From positions 62,001 to 126,000 of the forward strand of contig NZ_CANLQB010000004.1 of assembly GCF_947493125.1 (NCBI RefSeq): a DNA stretch of 64,000 nucleotides, read 5' to 3'. Below, piece by piece: positions 35,879 through 43,920 of the stretch (its first letter is position 1; each line of letters opens with the position of its first letter). The notes beneath the pieces were generated by a model that saw nothing but the letters and a program-made list of their open reading frames with translations, was not told where the DNA came from and made no database searches. The DNA comes from an uncultured Roseobacter sp. (GTDB lineage: Bacteria; Pseudomonadota; Alphaproteobacteria; Rhodobacterales; Rhodobacteraceae). Made by a program: the position numbers and the translations under genes.

Positions 35879-37801
35879 TCAGTCCCGGGTCTTGGCTTCA
35901 AACCTCGGCAGCATCGCCGAGAAGTCCTGTCCCATACCACCTTCCTCCTCGACAAACTTGCGGTAGAGCTCCAACGCCCGCGCGCCCATCGGCGTATCCG
36001 CACCAACGGCCTCTGCCGCCTGTTGCGAGAGGCCCAGATCCTTCAACATCAACTCAGCGGCAAACCCCGGTTTATATCCGTTGTCGGCTGGGCTTTGCGG
36101 GCCCACGCCTGGCGCGGGACAATAGGCATTCATCGACCAGGAATAACCCGACGACGTGCTCACCACATCGAACATCTTCTGCCGGTCCAGGCCCAGTTTG
36201 TCCGCCAAGGCAAAGGCCTCGCAGGTGGCGATCATGGTGGCGCCAAGGATCATGTTGTTGCAGATCTTGGCCGCCTGGCCGGCGCCCGGCCCGCCGCAAT
36301 GCACCGCCTTCTGACCCATGATCTCGAAGAGCGGTTGCACCTTCGCGAAGGCCTCCTCCGACCCTCCGGCCATGAAGGTGAGCGTGCCCGCCGCCGCGCC
36401 ACCGATGCCTCCGGACACGGGCGCATCCACAGCCATCACCTCGTGCCCCGCAGCCTGATCCGCCACCGCACGGGCGCTGTCCACATCGACGGTCGAGCAA
36501 TCGAGCAGCAGCGCGCCGGGCCTCATCTTGGGCAGCACCTCGTCCGCAACGCGCCGCAGGATTCCGCCGTTGGGCAGCATCGTCACAACGATATCCGCGC
36601 CGTCTGCCGCCGCGGCCGCAGAGCGCGCCATGGTCAGCTGGTCAACCTGAGAGACAACCGTGTCGAACCCGGTCACATGGCACCCGGCCTTGGCCAGATT
36701 TGCAGCCATCGGGGCACCCATGTTTCCCAAACCGATAAAGCCGATCTTGAGTTGCGCCATATTGTCCTCCTCCAGCTGCAATCTGTGTTTTCCCAGCGGC
36801 ATCAGCATCTTGCTGACCGACGCGGCGGGCACCGACTGATCAGCGTATTGCCAGGCCGGCGTGCGGTCTTTGTCGATGATGGCGGCGCGGATCCCTTCCA
36901 GAAAGTCCCCCAGTTCCATGGACCGGTAGGTGAAGCGATACTCCAGATCCAGGGCCTTTGCGATGGTAAGGGAGGGCCCGCGCAAACGGTGCACGATCTC
37001 GAGCGTACAGGCCATCGACAGCGGGCTGTTGCGGTCCATCTGTGTCAGGGTTGCCTGGGCAAAGTCGTCCGTATCGTGCTGCAGGCTGTTGAGAATGTCG
37101 GAGAGGCTCTCGCCTCCGAAATGCCGGTCAATGTCGTGCTGCAGCCCTTCCAGGTGCCCGTCGCCGGGTGGTGTTGCTGCAGCGGTGACGCACTCGACAG
37201 AGGCGCCGCTTTCCAGTTCAGCAATCAACGCGGGCCAGTCGGACTCGTCGATATAGTGATCCGCGAACCCCGCATAAATCGCGTCGGCTGCAGACATGCG
37301 GGCGGCCGTGATGCCCAGATATTCTCCAACGCGGCCCGGTGCCAAGGCCAGCATCAGGGACCCGCCCACATCTGGGATCAGACCAATGCCGCACTCGGGC
37401 ATCGCGATCTGGCTGCTTTGACCGACAATGCGGTGCGATCCATGACAGCCGATCCCCACACCGCCGCCCATCGTGAACCCCTGCAGAAAGGACACGATGG
37501 GCTTGGGGTAGTTGAAGATCTTCGCATTCAGCCGGTATTCATCAGCCCAGAAGCGGCGGCCATAATCGAAATCGCCCGCCCTCCCAGTCTGGTACATGTC
37601 CGCGATATCACCGCCTGCGCAAAAGGCACGCTCGCCATCCGCATCCAGCACCACCTGGGCGACCTTGTCGTCGGCCCGCCAGCGCTCAAGCGCCGCCTCG
37701 ATGTCCAGGCACATCTGATAGGTCAGCGCATTGAGCGCGTCTGGCCGCGTCAGGGTGATACGGCCCGTTGAGCCAATGGTCCGGATGAGGATGTCGGTCA
37801 T
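35879..37801 (-). CDS. mmsB: 3-hydroxyisobutyryl-CoA hydrolase / 3-hydroxyisobutyrate dehydrogenase in one frame
   Basis: One uninterrupted frame of 640 residues joins two enzymes. Residues 1-347 are an enoyl-CoA hydratase-fold hydrolase of the 3-hydroxyisobutyryl-CoA type (RAFCAGGDIADMY, FTMGGGVGIGCHGSHRIV, AMPECGIGLIPDVGGS). Residues 348-640 are a 3-hydroxyisobutyrate dehydrogenase with the Rossmann motif KIGFIGLGNMGAPMA, DAPVSGG and GAGQAAKICNN (catalytic Lys). These are consecutive steps of valine degradation. At the junction there is no stop, yet a strong ribosome site and ATG for mmsB remain (36758-36773). Either a bifunctional protein or two overlapping products arise. Start ATG 37801 is preferred; GTG 37876 is possible. 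Confidence 0.9.
   Translation of the reverse strand: MTDILIRTIGSTGRITLTRPDALNALTYQMCLDIEAALERWRADDKVAQVVLDADGERAFCAGGDIADMYQTGRAGDFDYGRRFWADEYRLNAKIFNYPKPIVSFLQGFTMGGGVGIGCHGSHRIVGQSSQIAMPECGIGLIPDVGGSLMLALAPGRVGEYLGITAARMSAADAIYAGFADHYIDESDWPALIAELESGASVECVTAAATPPGDGHLEGLQHDIDRHFGGESLSDILNSLQHDTDDFAQATLTQMDRNSPLSMACTLEIVHRLRGPSLTIAKALDLEYRFTYRSMELGDFLEGIRAAIIDKDRTPAWQYADQSVPAASVSKMLMPLGKHRLQLEEDNMAQLKIGFIGLGNMGAPMAANLAKAGCHVTGFDTVVSQVDQLTMARSAAAAADGADIVVTMLPNGGILRRVADEVLPKMRPGALLLDCSTVDVDSARAVADQAAGHEVMAVDAPVSGGIGGAAAGTLTFMAGGSEEAFAKVQPLFEIMGQKAVHCGGPGAGQAAKICNNMILGATMIATCEAFALADKLGLDRQKMFDVVSTSSGYSWSMNAYCPAPGVGPQSPADNGYKPGFAAELMLKDLGLSQQAAEAVGADTPMGARALELYRKFVEEEGGMGQDFSAMLPRFEAKTRD
36758..36773 (-). 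promoter_or_regulatory. Retained internal ribosome site and start codon of mmsB
   Basis: On the minus strand GGAGGAGGA, CAAT, ATG. It is in frame with the upstream hydrolase, whose codons run through it as Leu-Glu-Glu-Asp-Asn-Met. This lets ribosomes start the 293-aa dehydrogenase on its own, whether or not the longer fusion is made. Confidence 0.75.
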
Positions 37802-37895
37802 GTGCGTCACCGCGCTGAAACTGTCCCCGGCGTGTATCGCTTGGGAGAGAGGGGCATTCAAGCGCAAGTCGCACACACCCTGCGTGCCTAGTCAG

Positions 37896-37909
37896 CTGAT
37901 TCGAATCAG
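37896..37909. promoter_or_regulatory. Palindrome CTGATTCGAATCAG upstream of the valine gene
   Basis: A perfect 14-base palindrome 95 bases upstream of ATG 37801 (20 bases upstream of the alternative GTG 37876). It is a candidate operator for the hydrolase-dehydrogenase gene. No regulator is assigned. Confidence 0.5.
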
Positions 37910-38062
37910 TTAGGTAGCCATGTTCATGTCAAATTCTTTTTCCCAAATCCGAGAACAGTCTGTTTCTTGGCTTGATCTAAGGGGGAATTTCATCAGGATT
38001 TGCTGCAGAATTGAAACATTGAAGGGCATGTATTGCTGTCGTATCGAAGATGCGGATCAGGA

Positions 38063-38088
38063 TTAATCAAACATTAATAATGAGTTAA
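38063..38088. promoter_or_regulatory. Triple TTAA array with 7-base spacing, CtrA-like
   Basis: TTAA-TCAAACA-TTAA-TAATGAG-TTAA: two overlapping copies of the TTAA-N7-TTAA motif known for the alphaproteobacterial response regulator CtrA. It lies 157 bases before the ATG of the VPLPA-CTERM gene at 38245. Confidence 0.65.
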
Positions 38089-38244
38089 TCTAAATGTCGA
38101 CCTCAAGAGCCGATCAAGGTACCGCGTTAACCCTCCGCTAAGAAGTCTTTGCAGCAAAACTCCGCTCATATTAGAAGAATTTGAGTAAAAAGTTCTCGCA
38201 GCTATCGGGGCAAATGCTGCGATCAACGTAAAAGGTGTAGGGTA

Positions 38245-38967
38245 ATGGGTTTGAGAAAGACTGCGTGTGCAGCTCTGGTATATGCCGTTTGGACAGGTGC
38301 TCTCTCCGCCGCACCTGTCCACGCCTATTTCGATCTGGTTGGCCACCAAGGCCTGCAGGCCGCCGGCGATAGCCTTGAGTTCGAGAGCGGCGATCTGACA
38401 TTGTCCGCGACGGGCCATCTCTTGAATGACGATGGTTCCATCGGGGATATCCGCCGGATTGGCCAGTATGGGTATGAGACCGCTTGGGATTGGTCCTCGC
38501 ACTCCTGGACCGTTCAGGGCGGGGGGCTGGGCGTGACCACCGGCCATCGCGACTCGCATCAGGTCGATAGCCGCAAGGGCGACGAGGTGATCAAACTGTC
38601 GTTCAACAAGACGGTGACGATTGAACGCCTGTATTTCAGCCTTGTGGACTGGGACGATGATTTCGCCTTCTCGGTCGTGGATGGTGAGGATGCCGGGGCG
38701 TTCTATCCACATGTTGATATTGTGGGTGAAGGCTACGGATACTACGATTTCCACCAGGACTGGACCGGCACGATGTTCGGCATCGGTGCTGCGAACAGCA
38801 CCTGCCACAAGCGGGGCAAAACCTACAGCTGTGACAATTGGGACAACTTCAAGCTCAAGGGCGTGAAGGTTTCTTACGACGATATCTCACCCGTGCCTCT
38901 GCCGGCGGCGGGTTGGATGCTCATCGCCGCGATTGGCGGCATGGGGTTGATGCGCCGGCGCAAGTAA
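38245..38967 (+). CDS. VPLPA-CTERM sorted exported protein
   Basis: The 240-aa protein has a signal peptide (residues about 1-27, ending APVHA), a beta-rich domain with many Asp/Gly/Trp residues (HLLNDDGSIGDIRRIG, LVDWDDDFAFSVVDGEDAG) and two Cys (CHKRGKTYSC), and ends VPLPAAGWMLIAAIGGMGLMRRRK, a textbook VPLPA-CTERM tail. The Asp-rich segments could bind calcium. It should be exported and processed by an exosortase-like enzyme. It is the second such gene in the window but not similar in its body to the one at 30601. A triple TTAA array lies upstream. Confidence 0.88.
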   Translation: MGLRKTACAALVYAVWTGALSAAPVHAYFDLVGHQGLQAAGDSLEFESGDLTLSATGHLLNDDGSIGDIRRIGQYGYETAWDWSSHSWTVQGGGLGVTTGHRDSHQVDSRKGDEVIKLSFNKTVTIERLYFSLVDWDDDFAFSVVDGEDAGAFYPHVDIVGEGYGYYDFHQDWTGTMFGIGAANSTCHKRGKTYSCDNWDNFKLKGVKVSYDDISPVPLPAAGWMLIAAIGGMGLMRRRK

Positions 38968-38997
38968 TTCAAATCGCGTAACGATTTTACACGGTCG

Positions 38998-39024
38998 GGG
39001 CGGCTCTTCGGAGCCGCCCTTATT
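38998..39024. terminator. Terminator between VPLPA-CTERM gene and mmsA
   Basis: GGGCGGCTC, loop TTCG, GAGCCGCCC, then TTATT: a 9-bp perfect stem with a stable UUCG tetraloop. It lies between convergent stops at 38967 and 39028. Confidence 0.88.
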
Positions 39025-39027
39025 CAT

Positions 39028-40527
39028 TCATTCCATTGGCTTGAAATTGAACTCGCCACCTTCCTTGATGCCCGAGGGCCAGCGAGAGGTAACCGTTTTC
39101 GTGCGCGTATAGAACTTGAACGCGTCAGGCCCATGCTGGTTGAGATCACCAAAGACGGACTTCTTCCAGCCGCCGAAGGTGTGATAGGCGAGCGGCACCG
39201 GGATGGGCACGTTTACACCGATCATGCCGACATTGACACGGTTGGCGAAGTCCCGCGCCGCGTCGCCGTCACGGGTGAAGATCGCGGTGCCATTGCCGTA
39301 CTCGTGGTCCATGGCCAGCCCAAGCGCGTCCTCATAGCTTTGCGCCCGCACGGTGGACAGAACCGGCCCGAAGATCTCGGTTTTGTAAATGTCCATGTCC
39401 TTTGTCACATGGTCAAACAGGTGGGGGCCGACAAAGAACCCGTCTTCGTAGCCCTGCAGGCTGAAATCGCGCCCGTCGACCACCAGCTTGGCGCCCTGGT
39501 CGATACCGCTTTGCACAAGGCGTTCGATGTTGGCCTTGGCCGCCCCCGTGACAACCGGGCCATAGTCGATGTCGTTGCCCGCGGTATAAGGACCGACCTT
39601 CAGCTTTTCGATGCGCGGGACGAGCTTCTCGATCAGCCGATCCGCCGTTTCATCCCCCACAGGCACAGCGACGGAGATCGCCATGCAGCGCTCGCCTGCG
39701 GCTCCATATCCGGCGCCCACCAATGCGTCCGCCGCCTGATCCATATCCGCGTCCGGCATCACGATCATATGGTTCTTGGCGCCACCGAAGCACTGGACGC
39801 GTTTGCCCTGCGCGCAGCCGGTGCCATAGATGTATTCGGCAATCGGGGTGGAGCCCACAAATCCGATGGATTGGATCACCGGGTCATGCAGGATCGCATC
39901 CACTGCCTCCTTGTCGCCATTCACCACCTGCAGCACGCCTTTCGGCAAGCCCGCTTCTTCCATCAGCTCTGCGAGCATCAGAGGCACGGACGGGTCCCGT
40001 TCGGACGGCTTGAGAATGAAAGCATTGCCGCAGGCGATGGCGGGCGCGAACATCCACATCGGGATCATCGCAGGGAAGTTGAAGGGGGTGATGCCGGCGG
40101 TGACACCCAGCGGCTGGCGCATGGAGTACATGTCGATGCCGGGGCCTGCGCTGTCGGTATATTCACCCTTTAAAAGCTGCGGCGCACCGATGCAGTACTC
40201 CACCACCTCAAGGCCCCGCTGCACGTCACCGGCGGCGTCGGGCAAGGTCTTGCCGTGTTCGCGGGAGAGCGCCTCGGCCAGCTTGTCCATATCCCGGTTC
40301 AGAAGATCCACGAATTTCATCAGCACCCGCGCGCGACGCTGCGGGTTCACCGCGGCCCAGGCCGGTTGCGCCTCGGCAGCATAGGCCACGGCCTGTTCGA
40401 CTTCGGATCTCGAGGCGAGCGGGCACTTTGCCTGCACCTCTCCCGTGGCCGGATTCATCACATCCGCGAAGCGGCCTGAGGTGCCTTTCACATGGGCGCC
40501 GTTGAGATAATGGGTAAGCTCTTGCAT
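39028..40527 (-). CDS. mmsA: CoA-acylating methylmalonate-semialdehyde dehydrogenase
   Basis: The 499-aa aldehyde dehydrogenase family enzyme converts methylmalonate semialdehyde to propionyl-CoA at the end of valine degradation. Motifs: GITPFNFPAMIPMWMFAPAIACGN, GFVGSTPIAEYIY, the catalytic Cys in GYGAAGERCMAISV, and the family C-terminal FYTRTKTVTSRWP. ATG 40527 has GGAGGA upstream; further upstream frame is a shadow. It is transcribed toward the VPLPA-CTERM gene and diverges from a LysR regulator, with the preceding pathway enzymes 1.2 kb away on the same strand. Confidence 0.97.
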   Translation of the reverse strand: MQELTHYLNGAHVKGTSGRFADVMNPATGEVQAKCPLASRSEVEQAVAYAAEAQPAWAAVNPQRRARVLMKFVDLLNRDMDKLAEALSREHGKTLPDAAGDVQRGLEVVEYCIGAPQLLKGEYTDSAGPGIDMYSMRQPLGVTAGITPFNFPAMIPMWMFAPAIACGNAFILKPSERDPSVPLMLAELMEEAGLPKGVLQVVNGDKEAVDAILHDPVIQSIGFVGSTPIAEYIYGTGCAQGKRVQCFGGAKNHMIVMPDADMDQAADALVGAGYGAAGERCMAISVAVPVGDETADRLIEKLVPRIEKLKVGPYTAGNDIDYGPVVTGAAKANIERLVQSGIDQGAKLVVDGRDFSLQGYEDGFFVGPHLFDHVTKDMDIYKTEIFGPVLSTVRAQSYEDALGLAMDHEYGNGTAIFTRDGDAARDFANRVNVGMIGVNVPIPVPLAYHTFGGWKKSVFGDLNQHGPDAFKFYTRTKTVTSRWPSGIKEGGEFNFKPME

Positions 40528-40579
40528 CTGTGTCCTCCGCGATTTGACTGGCCCGGTCGGGGTCGCTTGCAGCATAGTC

Positions 40580-40635
40580 TTGCAAAAACCCGGGTGAAAG
40601 AGGGAAGCTGGCAAAGCTGTTTTGTGTTTTTGCAA
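40580..40635. promoter_or_regulatory. Spaced inverted repeat between mmsA and lysR-type gene
   Basis: TTGCAAAAAC at 40580-40589 and its exact complement GTTTTTGCAA at 40626-40635, 36 bases apart, in the 146-base gap of the divergent pair. The position, about 50 bases from the mmsA start and 38 from the regulator start, fits paired binding sites of the adjacent LysR protein. Confidence 0.6.
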
Positions 40636-40673
40636 AGCGACAGAGTGCCATCGGGCAGGGGATCATCGGCGAG

Positions 40674-41570
40674 ATGGATGCAAATTGGGACGATCTGAGG
40701 TTGTTTCTCGCGGTTGCGCGGGAACAGTCACTGTCCGGCGCCGGCAAGACCCTGCGGCTCGATCCTGCGACGCTGGGCCGCCGGATGCAGCGGCTGGAGA
40801 CGGCGTTGCAGACCACGCTCTTTGCGAAGTCACCCCAGGGCTATGCTTTGACCGACGCGGGGCAATCGCTGCTCGCGCGGGCTGAAACGGCGGAGCGGGC
40901 GATGCGCAATGCCGTCGCGGACCTCCCTGCGTCGACGGACGCTTTGAGCGGGCAAATCCGGATCGGTGCACCGGACGGCTGTGCGAACTACCTGCTGCCG
41001 CAGGTGTGTGCGGCGATCTGCGATCAGCATCCCAAGCTGGATGTTCAGATCGTGGCCCTGCCTCGGGTCTTCAACCTGTCGCGTCGCGAAGCGGATATGG
41101 CGATTGCGGTCAGCGCACCGACGGCCGGGCGGCTGGTCGTGCAGAAGATTACCGACTATCAACTGCATCTCGCTGCTGCGGAGGGATATCTGGGATCAAA
41201 TCTGCCCATCCAGCAGTTGCAGGACCTTCGGGGGCACCGTGTTGTAGGCTATATCCCGGATATGATTTTCGACCGTGAACTGGACTACCTCCGCGATCTC
41301 GGTATCACGCGGGTGCCGCTGGCGTCCAATTCGGTCTCCGTGCAGATCAACTGGATCCGGCAAGGTGGTGGCGTCGGTATCGTGCATGATTTCTCGGTGC
41401 CCGCGATGCCAGGCGTGCGTCGGATCCTGACCGATGAGATCAGCTTGACACGAGCCTTTTACCTCATTCGCCATGCAGATGATCGGCGTAACCTGCGGTT
41501 GAGCCTGTTTGCCAAGGCACTCACCGCAGGTTTGCGCGCAGAAGTTGCACGGCTTGAAGCGCTGGCTTGA
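40674..41570 (+). CDS. LysR family transcriptional regulator
   Basis: The 298-aa protein has an N-terminal winged HTH (DLRLFLAVAREQSLSGAGKTLRLDPATLGRRMQRLE, residues about 5-40) and a LysR substrate-binding domain (about 90-290). It is divergent from mmsA with a shared 146-base control region containing a spaced inverted repeat, so it is the natural candidate regulator of mmsA. It may respond to a branched-chain intermediate; effector not predictable. Starts at an ATG with GGCGAG upstream. Confidence 0.93.
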   Translation: MDANWDDLRLFLAVAREQSLSGAGKTLRLDPATLGRRMQRLETALQTTLFAKSPQGYALTDAGQSLLARAETAERAMRNAVADLPASTDALSGQIRIGAPDGCANYLLPQVCAAICDQHPKLDVQIVALPRVFNLSRREADMAIAVSAPTAGRLVVQKITDYQLHLAAAEGYLGSNLPIQQLQDLRGHRVVGYIPDMIFDRELDYLRDLGITRVPLASNSVSVQINWIRQGGGVGIVHDFSVPAMPGVRRILTDEISLTRAFYLIRHADDRRNLRLSLFAKALTAGLRAEVARLEALA

Positions 41571-41628
41571 CTTGGTGCCCCTTTGCGGAGACGCTGGAGC
41601 GACGCAACAGGGCTTAAGGAGGTGCGGC

Positions 41629-42063
41629 ATGTTGGTGTCCCAAATTCTAAAAACCAAGGCTTTACATGATATTGTGACGGTCTCGCCGGCGACCTTGGTG
41701 AGCGAAGCCGCCAAAGTCCTATCCGAGAAACGGATCGGGACGGTGGTCGTCTCTCGTGATGGAAGTACCGCAGACGGTATCCTGTCCGAACGCGATATTG
41801 TCCGCGAGATCGGCGCACGCGGGGCGGGGTGCCTGTCCCATTCGGTGGACACCCTGATGACGACCAAGTTGATCACCTGCGGCAGCGAAGATCCCGCAGA
41901 CGCCGTTTTGCAGAAAATGACAGATGGGCGGTTTCGCCATATGCCTGTCGTGGAGGGCGGCAAACTCGTTGGCGTGATCTCGTTGGGCGATGTGGTCAAG
42001 GCCAAGCTGATGGAGCTGTCGATGGAGAAAAACGCGCTTGAAGGCATGATCATGGGGTACTGA
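41629..42063 (+). CDS. CBS domain pair protein
   Basis: The 144-aa protein consists of two CBS motifs: HDIVTVSPATLVSEAAKVLSEKRIGTVVV...GILSERDIVREI (about 11-60) and DTLMTTKLITCGSEDPADAVLQKM...FRHMPVVEGGKLVGVISLGDVVKAK (about 70-125). CBS pairs bind adenine nucleotides and regulate other proteins; no partner domain is fused here. ATG 41629 has AAGGAGG eight bases upstream. It is 79 bases before coaD and in the same direction, but no functional link is obvious. Confidence 0.95.
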   Translation: MLVSQILKTKALHDIVTVSPATLVSEAAKVLSEKRIGTVVVSRDGSTADGILSERDIVREIGARGAGCLSHSVDTLMTTKLITCGSEDPADAVLQKMTDGRFRHMPVVEGGKLVGVISLGDVVKAKLMELSMEKNALEGMIMGY

Positions 42064-42142
42064 CGCGCGCCTGCGTTAACCTCTTGCATTTGCCGGTCTG
42101 AAATGGTCCGGTGGCCGCAATATCCACGACAGGAGAGCCCAC

Positions 42143-42640
42143 ATGCGCGTTGGACTCTATCCAGGCACCTTCGACCCGATCACTCTGGGTCATATCGACA
42201 TCATCCGACGCGCCGCAGTCCTTCTAGATCGCCTTGTCGTGGGCGTGGCGATCAATCGCGACAAGGGCCCGCTCTTTGATCTGGAAGACCGTGTGGCGCT
42301 GATCGAGGCGGAATGCGCCGAACTGGCCCGCCAAACCGGGATTGAGATCGTGGTCCATCCCTTCGAGAACCTGTTGATCGACTGCGCGCGCGATGTCGGC
42401 GCGCAGATCATCGTGCGCGGACTGCGCGCCGTTGCGGATTTTGAGTATGAATACCAGATGGTCGGCATGAACCGACAGCTGGACGACACCATCGAGACTG
42501 TGTTTCTGATGGCCGAGGCGCAGCATCAGGCGATCGCGAGCAAGCTCGTCAAGGAGATTGCACGACTGGATGGTGACATCAGTAAATTCGTCACCCCGCA
42601 GGTGCGCAAAGCCCTGCTGTCGCAGCTTGGCAAGACCTAG
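42143..42640 (+). CDS. coaD: Phosphopantetheine adenylyltransferase
   Basis: The 165-aa enzyme of coenzyme A synthesis has the nucleotidyltransferase motif GLYPGTFDPITLGHIDII (T/HxGH), LIVRGLRAVADFEYEYQM-like sequence and the C-terminal SKLVKEIARLDGDISKFVTP. Length is canonical. AGGAGAG precedes the ATG. The stop overlaps the stop region of the convergent gap gene by four bases. Confidence 0.97.
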   Translation: MRVGLYPGTFDPITLGHIDIIRRAAVLLDRLVVGVAINRDKGPLFDLEDRVALIEAECAELARQTGIEIVVHPFENLLIDCARDVGAQIIVRGLRAVADFEYEYQMVGMNRQLDDTIETVFLMAEAQHQAIASKLVKEIARLDGDISKFVTPQVRKALLSQLGKT

Positions 42641-43638
42641 AGCAGCTTGCCCATTCGCGCGGCGACTTCGATAAGGCGATTGGAAAACCCCCATTCGTTG
42701 TCGTACCAAGCCAGCACGCGCACCCATGTGCCGTCCTGAACGCGCGTCTGATCCTCAGCGAAGACAGCGCTCTGCGGGGCTTGCTTCAGATCAGATGACA
42801 CAAGCTGGCGGTCGGTCGTTGCAAGGATGCCGGCCATCGTGCCCGCCGCAGCCTGCCGAAAAGCGGCGTTCACAGTCTCCACATCCGTTGTGCGGCTCAC
42901 CTCCACCGAAAGATCGATGCAGGAGACGTTCGGCACAGGTACGCGGATGGCCTGGCCGGTGATGCGCCCAGCCAGATCGGGCAGCACCTCACCGAGTGTC
43001 TGAGCTGCGCCGGTGGTCGTGGGGATCATCGACACGGCCGCAGCCCGTGCGCGATAGAGATCGGTGTGCGGCGCATCGTGCAGGCTTTGATTGCTGGTAT
43101 AGCAATGCACGGTGGTCATCATGCCGCGCCGGATGGTGAAAGCGTCGTGCAGGATCTTCACAATCGGGACCAGGCAGTTGGTGGTGCAGGAGCCGTTGGA
43201 GATCAGCAGATCGTCCGCTGCAAGTGTGTCGGTGTTAATGCCCTCAATAATCGTTTTGGCGGCGCCCTTGGCCGGGGCCGACAGCAATACCCGGCGGGCG
43301 CCGCGCGACAGATGCTCGCGAGCGCGGACGGGATCGGTAAACCGGCCGCTACATTCCAGAACGATGTCGACATCGGGCCAGGTGACGGCGCTTGGATCTT
43401 GGATATCCGTGATGCGGATCGGTCCTTGGCCAAGATCCAGGCCTGCCTCGGAGTAGGTGAGAGGCCCGCGGTAGGGTCCATGGGTAGAATCAAACTCAAA
43501 GAGATGTGCCAAAGTGTCCGCGGGTGCCGGATCGTTGATCGCAACAACCTGCATGTCCGCGTGACCGCGTTCCATGAGCACACGCAGCACGGTCCGCCCG
43601 ATACGGCCAAATCCGTTGATCCCAAGCCTGAGTGCCAT
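42637..43638 (-). CDS. gap: Glyceraldehyde-3-phosphate dehydrogenase, NAD-type paralogue
   Basis: The 333-aa enzyme has the Rossmann start GINGFGRIGRTVLR, the catalytic Cys in SNGSCTTNCL, the RARAAAVSMIPTTTGAAQ loop and WYDNEWGFSNR at the C-terminus. At the end of the second beta strand it reads AINDPAP, keeping the Asp that selects NAD, and the later loop reads DAPHTDLY with the Pro of NAD enzymes. It is convergent with coaD and follows a 47-aa membrane protein and a second gap paralogue on the same strand. Confidence 0.95.
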   Translation of the reverse strand: MALRLGINGFGRIGRTVLRVLMERGHADMQVVAINDPAPADTLAHLFEFDSTHGPYRGPLTYSEAGLDLGQGPIRITDIQDPSAVTWPDVDIVLECSGRFTDPVRAREHLSRGARRVLLSAPAKGAAKTIIEGINTDTLAADDLLISNGSCTTNCLVPIVKILHDAFTIRRGMMTTVHCYTSNQSLHDAPHTDLYRARAAAVSMIPTTTGAAQTLGEVLPDLAGRITGQAIRVPVPNVSCIDLSVEVSRTTDVETVNAAFRQAAAGTMAGILATTDRQLVSSDLKQAPQSAVFAEDQTRVQDGTWVRVLAWYDNEWGFSNRLIEVAARMGKLL

Positions 43639-43686
43639 TGCCGTCCTTCCTTGCAGCAGGGGGGTGACACAACCGCCCCCGGACCT

Positions 43687-43830
43687 CTATCTCCAGAAGG
43701 AGAGCCAATCGATCAGGTCGAAGAGCTTTTTGCCGACAAACACGACATGCTCCGTCCCGAAAAGCAGCATGTCCACCATCACAAAGCCGATGATGAGCAC
43801 GCCCAGGACAAGCGCGATGCGATTTGTCAT
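43687..43830 (-). CDS. Small membrane protein between the two gap genes, 47 aa
   Basis: ATG 43830 with AAAGG five bases upstream opens a 47-aa frame ending TAG at 43687. The product starts MTNRIALVLGVLIIGFVMVDM (one membrane helix, residues about 5-22) and ends with an amphipathic KKLFDLIDWLSFWR. No family name is known to me. It is 48 bases upstream of the NAD-type gap and 90 bases after the other one, so it probably travels in one transcript with both. Confidence 0.75.
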   Translation of the reverse strand: MTNRIALVLGVLIIGFVMVDMLLFGTEHVVFVGKKLFDLIDWLSFWR

Positions 43831-43920
43831 GAAAGCCTTTCTCGCCCGAACCTCAAACGGGGCAAGGCCCCGCCTGCCGTTGTATGCCAGCCCGTTCGGT
43901 GACCCGCAAGCCGTGTCGCG

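Larger units (their letters stand above)
37802..38244. promoter_or_regulatory. AT-rich divergent intergenic region
   Basis: A 443-base gap between the fused valine gene (minus) and the VPLPA-CTERM gene (plus). It is clearly richer in A+T than the rest of the window and has no credible ORF. It holds a 14-base palindrome (37896-37909) and a triple TTAA array (38063-38088), listed separately. The base composition and the divergent layout mark it as a double promoter region. Confidence 0.65.

Noticed and set aside
37896-37909. Possible tRNA T-arm, because of the TTCGAATC string
   Set aside because: No acceptor, D or anticodon stems can be formed around it; the string is a simple palindrome.
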